Below are positions 1-7,614 of a DNA stretch of 64,000 nucleotides, piece by piece. Position 1 is the first letter of the stretch, and every line of letters starts with the position of its first letter. The notes under the pieces are model-generated. The model worked only from the letters and a program-made list of their open reading frames with translations. It made no database searches and was not told where the DNA came from. Position numbers and translations under genes: made by a program. Source of the DNA: DB1 sp049323655 (lineage in GTDB: Bacteria; Desulfobacterota; Desulfobulbia; Desulfobulbales; SURF-16); the NCBI GenBank assembly GCA_049323655.1, contig JBMONO010000025.1, positions 1 through 64,000 of the forward strand. The letters are read 5' to 3'.

Positions 1-1
1 T

Positions 2-115
2 CTCAGCCTGCCCGTTGCCGGCTGCGGCCCCCAGAAGGCGACCCCTGTCGCCGCAAAAAAGCGGCGGCCGCCAACCTGGCAACCGCATCTTTTCGTGCAG
101 GTCGCCACATCGTAA
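2..115 (+). CDS. C-terminal part of a possible small lipoprotein (5' end outside window)
   Basis: An open frame enters from the left edge and stops at TAA 113-115. Its first residues read LSLPVAGC followed by GPQK, which fits a lipobox (L-x-G/A-C) and the CG-x-K start of short LptM/YifL-like lipoproteins; only about 29 residues follow the cysteine and they are rich in K, R and P. The start codon and the n-region of the signal peptide lie outside the window. No second line of evidence is available, so this could also be a chance frame. Confidence 0.35.
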   Translation, partial: LSLPVAGCGPQKATPVAAKKRRPPTWQPHLFVQVATS

Positions 116-345
116 CTCCGAAACCGTTTTTTTTGATTTTTACTGCAACGTTTCGCTATCGTCAAGCCGAAAAAAAATGCCAGGAAATTTTTTTTTCACC
201 CGGCGATGGGGGCGGATTTCCGCTGTCCGCCTTGTCCGCTTTTGTGTTACAATGAAAAAATGACAGTTGCCCGGCCGCGGCGGCCGCCCCGTTTGCCGGA
301 ATACCGGGTTTTTCCCCCTCGCGCGAATAGCCACAAGGATTGTTC

Positions 346-2889
346 ATGACGCATCGTTGGCGCAATCTTCTTGCCGTTGCCGGTCTCTTTCTGCTCGCAC
401 TGATTGCCGCTGCGCCTGTTGCCGCCGCGGATAAGGAGTCGGCGGCAGAGCAGCTTTTCTATGCTGCAAACGAAGTGCTGGTCCGCTTCCATCCCGGCAT
501 CGACGAGGCGGAGAAGGAGCGGGTGCGCAGCGCCCTCGGCGCCCGCAAGGTCCGGGAAATTCGGGCGATCCGCGTCGAACAGTGGCTGCTGCCGGAGGGA
601 ATCACCTGTGACGAGGCGCTGGCGATGCTGCGCGCCACCGGCAGCGTCGAGAGTGCGGAGCCCAATTATTCGAGCAGCCTGCAGGCGGCGCCCAATGACC
701 CTTTTTTCAGCTCGTCGTGGCACCTGCGTAACATCGGCCAGCGGGTCAACGGTCTGACCGGCACCAGCGGCGCCGATATCCGGGCGACAGATGCGTGGGA
801 TCTGCAAACCGGCTCGCCGGACGTGGTGATTGCCGTCATCGATTCCGGGGTGGCCTATGACCATCCCGATCTGCGGAACAATCTCTGGATCAACACGAAA
901 GAGATCGCCGGCAACGGTATCGATGACGACAATAACGGCTATATCGACGACGTCCACGGCTGGGATTTCGTCAACAGCGATGCCAATCCCTCCGATTATT
1001 CCAGCGACGTTTACGGCGACGGCCACGGCACCCATGTCGCCGGCATCATCGCCGCCCAGGGCAACAACGGAGTAGGAGGGGTAGGGGTGATGTGGCGGGC
1101 GCGGATCATGCCGCTCCAGGTCTTTGATCTTTTTCAGGTCAATTCCTTTTCCGCCGTTTCCATTCAGGCGGCCAACATCATCGCCGCCATGGAATATGCG
1201 GTGAACAATGGGGCGCGCATCATCAACGCCAGCTTCGGCAGCCTGGCCTATAGCCAGTTTCAGTACGACATGATCGCCTATGCCCGCGACCGCGGCGTCC
1301 TGCTGGTGGCGGCGGCCGGCAACGACGGGGTCAATGCCGACAGCAGCCCGCTCTATCCGGCGGCCTACGATCTCGACAACATCATCTCGGTGGCGGCCAC
1401 CGATGAGAACGATCGGCTGGCCTCCTATTCCAATTACGGCGTCAAGGGGGTCGATGTGGCGGCGCCGGGCGGCAGCGGTTCTGTCGCCAACCTCTTCAGC
1501 ACCGTGCCGCCGGAGCGGACCCTGCTCTTTTACGAGAATTTCGAGAACGGCGGCCGCAATCCCTGGCTGTTTGCCGGTCTTGGGGAGAATTGGAGTTTTC
1601 GTTACAACAGCGCCTTCGGCTCGACCGTTGCCGCCGATTCCGTCGGACTTTATCGTGCAGGTGAACTCTCCACCCTGCAGACTGCCCAGCCGATCAACGC
1701 CGTCAACTGTCGGGGCCTCCATTTTGAATTCCTCACCGATTATCGGCTGGAGACCAACTATGACATCGTCTTTGTCGATATCTCCACCGACGGGGTGAAT
1801 TTTACCTCCTTCCTTTCCCTGACCGGCTATTCCGGCGGCGTTACCCTGCAGCGGGAGTGGTTCAGCGAGGAGGGCTTCCCGGCCCGCTTTTATCTGCGCT
1901 TTCGGCTGGTCACCGATTCCTCGGTGCAGGATGACGGCATCGCCATCGACGACGTGCTCATCACCGGGGTGCCGTGGGCCTTTGACGGCAGCGAATATGC
2001 CTACAAGTCCGGGACGTCGATGGCCGCGCCGGTGGTGGCCGGGGTGGCCGGCCTGCTCTGGTCGCAGAATCCGGCTCTGTCGGTCGCCCGGGTTCGGGAG
2101 ATCATCCTGCAAACCGTCGATACCTCGGCCGCCCTGCAAGGCAAAGTGGTGAGCAACGGCCGGATCAATGCCTTCCGCGCCCTCTCCGTCGCCGCCCTGG
2201 ACGAGGATGCGGTGCCGATCAGCGGTGACTGGAACGGCGACGGCATTGATTCGGTCGGCCTGTTTAGCGGCAAGGTTTTTCAGCTCGATGAGGATGGGGA
2301 CGGCGCCATCGATGCGGCCATCTCGTTCGGCCGGGTTGGGGATCTGCCGGTGATCGGCGACTGGAACGGCGACGGAGTTGACGGCATCGGCATCTTCCGA
2401 CCGGCGGAACGCCGCTTTTTTCTCGATGACGATCGGGACGGTACGGCGGAGATCTCCGTCACCATCGGCAGAACCGGCGATCTGCCGGTGGTCGGGGACT
2501 GGGACAACGACGGCCGGGATGATATCGGCGTCTTCCGGCCGGCGGAGCGGCGCTACTATCTCGATGCCGATGAGGACGGCATCCATGACCGGGCGGTGAC
2601 CATCGGCCGGCTCGGTGATTATTCACTGGTCGGCGACTGGGACGGCGACGGGGTTGACAGCATCGGCGTCTACCGGCCGTCACTGTTTCGTTTTTACCTC
2701 GATAATAACGACGACGGCATCCATGACCAGGCCTTGACGCTGGGAGAGAGCGGCGATCTGCCCCTGACCGGTGACTGGGACGGCGACGGCCGCACCGATG
2801 TCGGCGTCTATCGACCCGCCACCGGTCTTTTTGTCCTGGATGAGAACGCCGACGGCAGCAGTGACCGGCTTTTTTCCCTGATCCCGTGA
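346..2889 (+). CDS. Secreted subtilisin-family (S8) serine protease with inserted beta-sandwich and five FG-GAP-like repeats
   Basis: Predicted exported endopeptidase of 847 residues. The ATG at 346 is preceded by AAGGA at 335-339 with good spacing, better than the upstream TTG. Residues 1-28 are a signal peptide. A propeptide/I9-like segment follows (about 40-110), then the S8 domain with catalytic Asp in AVIDSG (~166), His in GHGTHVAG (~230), oxyanion Asn in AAAGND (~326) and Ser in GTSMAAP (~558). Between Asn and Ser sits a ~155-residue insertion (about 388-543) starting FYENFENG and ending AIDDV, typical of immune-inhibitor-A/MAM-like beta-sandwiches. The C-terminus has five ~45-residue repeats of the form GDWxGDGxDxIGVFRP...LDxDxDG, Asp/Gly-rich and likely calcium-binding, similar to VCBS/FG-GAP blades. 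No LPXTG or PEP-CTERM sorting tail is seen. It is probably a monocistronic gene; the substrate is unknown. Confidence 0.9.
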   Translation: MTHRWRNLLAVAGLFLLALIAAAPVAAADKESAAEQLFYAANEVLVRFHPGIDEAEKERVRSALGARKVREIRAIRVEQWLLPEGITCDEALAMLRATGSVESAEPNYSSSLQAAPNDPFFSSSWHLRNIGQRVNGLTGTSGADIRATDAWDLQTGSPDVVIAVIDSGVAYDHPDLRNNLWINTKEIAGNGIDDDNNGYIDDVHGWDFVNSDANPSDYSSDVYGDGHGTHVAGIIAAQGNNGVGGVGVMWRARIMPLQVFDLFQVNSFSAVSIQAANIIAAMEYAVNNGARIINASFGSLAYSQFQYDMIAYARDRGVLLVAAAGNDGVNADSSPLYPAAYDLDNIISVAATDENDRLASYSNYGVKGVDVAAPGGSGSVANLFSTVPPERTLLFYENFENGGRNPWLFAGLGENWSFRYNSAFGSTVAADSVGLYRAGELSTLQTAQPINAVNCRGLHFEFLTDYRLETNYDIVFVDISTDGVNFTSFLSLTGYSGGVTLQREWFSEEGFPARFYLRFRLVTDSSVQDDGIAIDDVLITGVPWAFDGSEYAYKSGTSMAAPVVAGVAGLLWSQNPALSVARVREIILQTVDTSAALQGKVVSNGRINAFRALSVAALDEDAVPISGDWNGDGIDSVGLFSGKVFQLDEDGDGAIDAAISFGRVGDLPVIGDWNGDGVDGIGIFRPAERRFFLDDDRDGTAEISVTIGRTGDLPVVGDWDNDGRDDIGVFRPAERRYYLDADEDGIHDRAVTIGRLGDYSLVGDWDGDGVDSIGVYRPSLFRFYLDNNDDGIHDQALTLGESGDLPLTGDWDGDGRTDVGVYRPATGLFVLDENADGSSDRLFSLIP

Positions 2890-2924
2890 GCAGAGCGGGG
2901 AGAGCGCGGTTGCCGGTTTCCTCA

Positions 2925-3386
2925 TCATGCGCCGTCTGCGGGGGTGTTTTTCCGTCTGATTTTTGCCAGCAGAAAATCAGCGCCGCTGGTTGAGATGCCG
3001 AGTTGTTCGGCAAGTCCGGCGCTGTCGGCGGTTGGATGGCGATTGAGGTGCGTTTCCGCTTCCTCCTCCAGTTCCTCCAGCCAGTTCTCAAAAAGCACCA
3101 GGATCTCCGGCTCGGCCACGGCCAGCAATTGCCGGGAGCGGGCCACCTTGTCCACCAGGGTCTGACACATCTGCGTTGGGTCGACACCTTCGCCCATGCA
3201 TTCGGCCAGTCAGAGATGCACCATGCTGGCAACCTTGTCCTGGCCCGCATCCTGTAACAGACCGGTGATGAAGTCCACCCTTGTCTCTTCGTCCAGATGG
3301 GTGAGTATCCTGTGGAGGTGCGGACCCAGGGAGGTCAGGGCCTCGGCCGGTTCCATGGCGTCAAGAATGTCGTCCAGTATCTTCAT
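2925..3386 (-). CDS. Unknown 153-residue protein with one in-frame TGA: candidate selenoprotein (or two ORFs)
   Basis: Read from ATG 3386, a 58-codon frame (MKILDDILDAM...) runs into a TGA at 3210-3212 and continues in the same frame for 94 more codons to TAG/TGA near 2925. After the TGA the frame reads LAEC then MGEGVDPTQM. The ATG at 3197 that would start a separate 90-residue protein has no Shine-Dalgarno sequence before it. Both halves look alike: acidic, helical, with matching codon use. This suggests UGA read as selenocysteine (U-x3-C pattern), or a gene broken by one nonsense mutation. A hairpin follows the TGA at 3177-3196. The gene lies 22 bp after an ArsR gene, so the two are likely cotranscribed. 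I do not recognise the family. If the TGA is a true stop, the annotation should be two genes, 3210-3386 and 2925-3197. Confidence 0.55.
3177..3196 (-). promoter_or_regulatory. Candidate bacterial SECIS-like hairpin after in-frame TGA
   Basis: In the transcript, TGGGCG pairs with CG-A-CCCA (one bulged A) around a loop AAGGTGT. The loop starts 19 nt after the TGA at 3210-3212, inside the usual window for bacterial SECIS elements, and contains GGU as the E. coli fdhF loop does. The loop does not start with G, so the match to the published consensus is partial. Such six-pair hairpins also occur by chance. Confidence 0.3.
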
Positions 3387-3408
3387 TGCTTGCCTTGTCC
3401 TGTGACGG

Positions 3409-3759
3409 TCACTGGGAAAATGTCGTCCGATTGGCCAGCAGCCCGGTGGCGATGTCGTGCAGGCCGCTGAGAATCGCAACGATGCGGCGATCCGCCAACT
3501 CATAGTAGATGAACGGCCCGCTGCGCTCGACCTTCACCAGCAACGCTCGTTTGAGTTCCTTCAGATGGTGTGAGACCAGGGGCTGGGAAATGCCCATTTC
3601 CTCGACAATGGTGGAAACCGACTTCTTTCCCTCTGTCAGCAGGAGGATGATGCGTAAACGGTTCTCGTCGGCCAGGGCCTTGGCCAGGAAGGCAACATCG
3701 GGTGGGCTGATTGCTGCCGCCCGGTGTTTTTTATTGTTTTCGCTCACTACGCTCCTCAT
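3409..3759 (-). CDS. ArsR/SmtB-family winged-helix repressor
   Basis: A 116-residue transcription factor with a classic ArsR core: AKALADENRLRIILLL, then SVSTIVEEMGISQPLVSHHLKEL as recognition helix, then a wing and YYELADRR. It has no cysteine, so it is not a CxC metal sensor or a thiol-persulfide sensor of the SqrR/BigR type; the effector is unknown. ATG 3759 is used here, but a GTG five codons in follows AGGAG closely and is possible. It probably represses its own operon (with the gene downstream) and perhaps the divergent TauE/SafE exporter through the palindrome at 3787-3802. Confidence 0.85.
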   Translation of the reverse strand: MRSVVSENNKKHRAAAISPPDVAFLAKALADENRLRIILLLTEGKKSVSTIVEEMGISQPLVSHHLKELKRALLVKVERSGPFIYYELADRRIVAILSGLHDIATGLLANRTTFSQ

Positions 3760-3786
3760 TCGGGGAAATTGTTGAAGTCAAATAAA

Positions 3787-3821
3787 TAAATATGTATTTA
3801 TGCGATGGGGCAAAAGTCAAT
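3787..3821 (-). promoter_or_regulatory. Promoter and ArsR-type operator between arsR-like gene and exporter
   Basis: On the minus strand, TTGACT (3816-3821) and TACATA (3792-3797) are separated by 18 bp and face the ArsR gene. The inverted repeat ATAAATA-TG-TATTTAT (3787-3802) covers the -10 box, the usual place for an ArsR-family operator. It also lies upstream of the divergent exporter, so one operator could serve both directions. Confidence 0.5.
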
Positions 3822-4005
3822 CTTTTTTTGTCCTCTTGCCGGATTTTTGTTTCAGGGAGGGGATGGCGCTTTTCCCGGTAAGGGCTTTTTTATGCTCGAC
3901 AGGAGTGCTGATCCGTGGGAAAGTGACCTGTCTCACAAGGCGGGCGGATCAGTCGCCCTGGCTAATAAAGGGCATGTTTGCCCGATAAAAAATGATGAAA
4001 CAGCC

Positions 4006-4794
4006 ATGAGCTTTCTCGTTATCAGTGTTGCCGCTTTACTGGTCTCGGGCCTGACCCTGTTTTCCGGTTTCGGTCTCGGCACCCTGCTGATGCCGGTCTT
4101 TGCCCTTTTTTTTCCGGTGGAGATGGCGGTGGCGGCCACCGCGGTCGTGCACATGGCCAACAGCGTCTTCAAGGTGGTTGCCGTCGGCCGCCAGGCGGAT
4201 CCGGGATTGGTGGCGCGTTTTGGCGTTCCCGCCATTCTGGCTGCCCTGGTCGGGGCGGCCCTGTTGGGGCGCCTGTCCGGATTGGCCCCGCTCGTCACCT
4301 GTGAGATCTGGGGCCACAGCGCAGTAATCACCCCGCTCAAGCTCGTCATGGCCGGACTCATGTTTCTCTTTGCCCTTTTCGAGTTGCTGCCCGGATGGCG
4401 CGCGCTGAGCTTCGACCGCCGCTATCTCGTGGCCGGGGGTCTGCTTTCCGGTTTTTTTGGCGGCCTCTCCGGCCACCAGGGAGCGTTGCGCGCCGCCTTT
4501 CTCGCCAAGGTCGGGGTGTCGGCGGCGGCCTTTGTCGGCACCAATGCGGTGATCGGCTTTATGGTTGATCTGGCCCGGATTGCCGGCTATTTCGCCGTCT
4601 TTGTTGCCGGTCGCGCCGCCATCCCGATCCGGCCGGAACAGTGGCCGCTGATCGGTGTTGCCATCCTCGCCGCTCTGGCTGGGGTGCTGATCGGCAAGCG
4701 TTTTTTGCGAAAAATCACCATGCCGACGGTGCAGACGGTCACCGGTCTGCTGCTGTTCGTCATCGCCCTGGCCTTGGGGATCGGTCTGGTTTGA
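4006..4794 (+). CDS. TauE/SafE-family permease
   Basis: A 262-residue inner-membrane protein made almost entirely of hydrophobic helices (about eight). The opening stretch LVSGLTLFSGFGLGTLL and the later LLSGFFGGLSGHQGALRAAF are the paired signature regions of the TauE/SafE/YfcA family, which move sulfite, organosulfonates or other small anions. ATG 4006 gives the conserved N-terminus; it lacks a clear Shine-Dalgarno. It is divergent from the ArsR gene, which suggests ArsR-controlled efflux of a sulfur or metalloid anion. The substrate cannot be read from sequence. Confidence 0.85.
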   Translation: MSFLVISVAALLVSGLTLFSGFGLGTLLMPVFALFFPVEMAVAATAVVHMANSVFKVVAVGRQADPGLVARFGVPAILAALVGAALLGRLSGLAPLVTCEIWGHSAVITPLKLVMAGLMFLFALFELLPGWRALSFDRRYLVAGGLLSGFFGGLSGHQGALRAAFLAKVGVSAAAFVGTNAVIGFMVDLARIAGYFAVFVAGRAAIPIRPEQWPLIGVAILAALAGVLIGKRFLRKITMPTVQTVTGLLLFVIALALGIGLV

Positions 4795-4914
4795 GCGGAT
4801 TTTATCGCCGTCACTCCTCTGCGCAGGCGCGAAAATCCGTTTGCCATCCTGAAAAATTATCCGCACCGGATAGAATGGACTCGGCCCGTCGCGCCCACCC
4901 AGCGGGCGAAACGG

Positions 4915-6102
4915 TCACGGGTTTTCTCTTCCATGATCGGCGCTTGCCCTGAAGGCAAAAACGAGGGCGCCGAGCAGGAGAACAAGGCCGGCCCCGGTAA
5001 AGGAGTACCGGTAGCCGAGGGTGGCGACGACAACCCCGGAGACGAGGGGGCCGGCGGTGTGACCGATGTCCATGATGGAGCCGAGCAGACCCATGGACGT
5101 CCCCCGGCCTTCCGGGCTGCTCAGATCCGCGATGCGGGCCGATGTCGCCGAGGTGACGACGGACAGGCAGAGGCCGAAGGCGAGGCTGAGGCAGAGCAGA
5201 GGGAAAAAGGATGTTGTCAGGGCGAAACCGCTGATGCAGGCTGCTCCCAGCATTCCGCCCGTCCAGATCTGCGCTTTTCTGCCATGGGTATCGGAGAATT
5301 TTCCCATGACCGGCTTGGTGAGGGCAAGAACGATGATCTGGCCGGAGAGGAGGATGCCGACATGAGCTGCGCTCATGCCGTGTTTGAGGGCATAGAGTGG
5401 CAGAAAGGTCTCGAAGGTGCCGTAGGCAAAGAGGATGGCGGCCTCCATGGCGCAGGTTATCAGGATGTCCCGGTCCCGAAGGATATGTTGCGCAACGGCG
5501 GATGTCGCGCTCCAGGAGCGGGCGGCCGGTTTTTCCCGGTCGGACGATGGCAGGGTTGCGGCAAGAACGAGGGCTGCTAATCCCGCGCCGCCGCAGACAA
5601 GATAGACAACCGTGAAACCGCTGGCTGGCTCCCGGACAAAAAAAGCGAGGATGCCGCCGCCGATGACCGGGGCCATGAATCTGCCGACAAGGGTTGCGGT
5701 GGAAAACCAACCGAGCTTCTCGCCTCGGTCCTTGCGGGACAGGTCGGCGACCAGGGCCATGGCGACCGGCACAAAAATGGCCGTGGCAAATCCGTGATAC
5801 AGACGAACCGCCGCCAGTTGCCAGGAAGTGCCGACCAGCGGATAGCAGAAGGGCGCGGAGGCGATGATGGCCGCCGCGACCATGAGCAGCCGTTTTCTGC
5901 CGAACCGGTCGGCCAGTATGCCCGCCGGAACGCTGAAGACAACGCCGGCTGCCGCGGAAATGGCGGCAATCAGGCCGATGCCGGCGGGGGCGGCCCCCAG
6001 GTGACCGGCAAAAAGGGGCAGCACCGGGCTTTTCGATATGGTTGTGCTGAATATCGCGAAAAGCCCGGTGGCGCAGAGCAGAAGAAATGGGCTGAAATGC
6101 AT
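4915..6102 (-). CDS. Major facilitator superfamily exporter (12 TM)
   Basis: A 395-residue MFS drug:H+ antiporter-like protein. It has 12 hydrophobic segments, the motif A loop ADRFGRKR after helix 2 and its half-copy SDTHGRKAQ after helix 8, both diagnostic of the superfamily. It is the last gene of the minus-strand ChrB-like operon, starting 6 bp after the Cys-rich small gene with AAGG ahead of its ATG. Context suggests export of a toxic anion or metabolite linked to chromate-type stress; ChrA itself is absent, so this MFS protein may take its place. That role is inference. Confidence 0.85.
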   Translation of the reverse strand: MHFSPFLLLCATGLFAIFSTTISKSPVLPLFAGHLGAAPAGIGLIAAISAAAGVVFSVPAGILADRFGRKRLLMVAAAIIASAPFCYPLVGTSWQLAAVRLYHGFATAIFVPVAMALVADLSRKDRGEKLGWFSTATLVGRFMAPVIGGGILAFFVREPASGFTVVYLVCGGAGLAALVLAATLPSSDREKPAARSWSATSAVAQHILRDRDILITCAMEAAILFAYGTFETFLPLYALKHGMSAAHVGILLSGQIIVLALTKPVMGKFSDTHGRKAQIWTGGMLGAACISGFALTTSFFPLLCLSLAFGLCLSVVTSATSARIADLSSPEGRGTSMGLLGSIMDIGHTAGPLVSGVVVATLGYRYSFTGAGLVLLLGALVFAFRASADHGRENP

Positions 6103-6108
6103 GGCCTT

Positions 6109-6327
6109 CTAGTGTTTTATGGTCCGGTCGATCGGACATTTTTCGTCCTGATCATAAAAGGCCGTGCAGGCAAAATCATCCTCGATGTTTTGCCGAAGAG
6201 ACTCTTCGGCTGGGTTGTGGGCCTCCCTTTCGGCGCAAAGCGGGCACGTTACGCCTGCTTCGGCAAACGCGGTGCAGGCCATGGTGGTTGTCACTTTTTC
6301 CCTGGTCGATGTTTTTGTCGTGTTCAT
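6109..6327 (-). CDS. Small Cys-rich protein with two ACTAF...CP repeats
   Basis: A 72-residue protein with a strong Shine-Dalgarno (GGAGG) nine bases before ATG 6327. It contains two copies of the block ACTAF-x6-CP: Cys18/Cys28/Cys31 (with CPLC) and Cys54/Cys64. The block spacing suggests binding of a metal or Fe-S centre, or a thiol couple. It lies between the HD-rhodanese gene and the MFS exporter on the same strand, 6 bp from the latter. I do not recognise a named family. Confidence 0.75.
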   Translation of the reverse strand: MNTTKTSTREKVTTTMACTAFAEAGVTCPLCAEREAHNPAEESLRQNIEDDFACTAFYDQDEKCPIDRTIKH

Positions 6328-6421
6328 ATCATGCCTCCTCTGGTGGTGAAGATCCCTTGCCCCGCTCCGGCCTTGCGTTGTCCGGGGCAACCTGGTGCGT
6401 CGCTTTGGAGCTGTCTGGTTT

Positions 6422-7279
6422 TCAGTCAAGCGCTCCTCCCTTGTCCGTCCAAGCCTGCAGGCCGCCATGGAGCACGGCGACAGCGATGCCTTTGGCGCGC
6501 AGACGGCTGGCGGTTGACTGACTCACCGATCCGCCGCGCACGCAATAAATGACGGATCGAATATTGTCGGCAAGGTCGGCGTGCCACTCGTCGACTTTTT
6601 CCGGGTCGCGCCGGAGAGCGCCGGGGATTTTTCCGGGTGATGCCTCATAATCGGCCCTGCGCCGCACATCAATCACGGTGACGTCGCCCCGTTCCAGCAG
6701 CTTGCGGAGTTGGTCTGCATCGATCAACCGGCCAGCGATCAGCCCCTGAATTTCCTCGTGATAGGCAAGATAACGCCGCAGGGTTGCTTCGTTCTTGCCG
6801 TATTTCGGATATGCGCGCAGGATCTCGGCAAAACGCTCCTCGGCCTCCGGCTCCTCCCCAATGGCGACGATGCCGTCATGGATGATATCGATCAGACGAT
6901 CGGCATAGATGACGATTCTCTCCTCCAGCCGGTGCAGGGTATAGTCCTTGACCGGCAGGCCGAGTTCCGCCGCCTCCGCCGCGGTCAGGCCGCCGCGGAT
7001 GTGTTTTTCCATGATCGCGGTGATTGCCGCCGGTAGCCCCATGATTTGTCCCATTTCGGCGCCGATTCGGCCATGGCTGATTTCATGGGTGGTTATCTTG
7101 CCGAGATCGTGAAAAAGGGCGCCGCGGCCGACAAGTTCCATGTCCAGTGCGGCTCCGGTCCGGGCAGCGATGCCCAGCGCCTTTTCCGCCACCCGGAGGG
7201 AATGGGTGAGGTCGGTCTCGTTCATGCCCGATGAGCGAAGCATCTCGATATCCTTCTGTTCTATCCGGTAAGCGGTCAT
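6422..7279 (-). CDS. HD-domain protein fused to rhodanese domain
   Basis: A 285-residue two-domain protein. Residues 20-130 form an HD phosphohydrolase domain with H...HDLGK (~57-61), EISHGRIGA and a later YADRLID metal-binding Asp. Residues 190-285 are a rhodanese domain with VIDVRRRADYEASPGKIPGA and the catalytic-loop Cys at ~246 in YCVRGGSVSQ, resembling the YCVHGHEVSQ loop of chromate-operon rhodaneses. ATG 7279 follows GGAGG by ten bases and sits 3 bp after the upstream gene's stop, so translation is probably coupled. The rhodanese part could supply sulfane sulfur or reduce an oxyanion; the HD substrate is unknown. A fragment of this gene is duplicated at 9111-9184. Confidence 0.85.
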   Translation of the reverse strand: MTAYRIEQKDIEMLRSSGMNETDLTHSLRVAEKALGIAARTGAALDMELVGRGALFHDLGKITTHEISHGRIGAEMGQIMGLPAAITAIMEKHIRGGLTAAEAAELGLPVKDYTLHRLEERIVIYADRLIDIIHDGIVAIGEEPEAEERFAEILRAYPKYGKNEATLRRYLAYHEEIQGLIAGRLIDADQLRKLLERGDVTVIDVRRRADYEASPGKIPGALRRDPEKVDEWHADLADNIRSVIYCVRGGSVSQSTASRLRAKGIAVAVLHGGLQAWTDKGGALD

Positions 7280-7281
7280 GG

Positions 7282-7575
7282 TCACTGTTCCTCCTGTTTG
7301 ATGCCGAAGTAGGCGCAGGCAGCCTGCATTGCCGTTTTGTACTCATGGCGGATTTTTGTGAATTTTTTCTCCATGTCTTCCCGCAGATGCTCAATGTATT
7401 CCCGTACCCCCTCCTCGCCGTACTCTTGGGAAATGCCCGGTCCGAAATCCCATATCCTGGTGAAATCGTGTCGTTCGTTCTTGTGGAGCGGATCGTCAAT
7501 CCAGCGGTGCAGATCCGCATAGTCCTTCCCCGTTCTCCGCAAGCTTGTCTCAAAATGTTTCTCGGTCGGCGGCAT
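7282..7575 (-). CDS. Conserved small acidic protein of unknown function
   Basis: A 97-residue soluble, charged protein preceded by AAGGAG. It contains DYADLHRWIDDPLHKNERHDF and a helical C-terminus with YFGIKQ. The Y-x-x-H-x-W-x-D and R-H-x-x-x-x pattern recalls small metalloprotein families often found beside oxyanion-resistance genes, such as DUF6915, but I cannot assign it firmly. It lies between the ChrB-like gene and the HD-rhodanese gene and is surely part of that operon (gaps of 39 and 2 bp). Confidence 0.75.
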   Translation of the reverse strand: MPPTEKHFETSLRRTGKDYADLHRWIDDPLHKNERHDFTRIWDFGPGISQEYGEEGVREYIEHLREDMEKKFTKIRHEYKTAMQAACAYFGIKQEEQ

Positions 7576-7614
7576 ACTTTTTCTCCTTGTTTTTGTGAAG
7601 ATTTGATTCCGGCT

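Noticed and set aside
247..2586. A 779-codon open frame antisense to the S8 protease
   Set aside because: It mirrors the protease's repeats and high GC third positions, has no ribosome site, and its protein is low-complexity (Gly/Asp/Arg) without a known fold.
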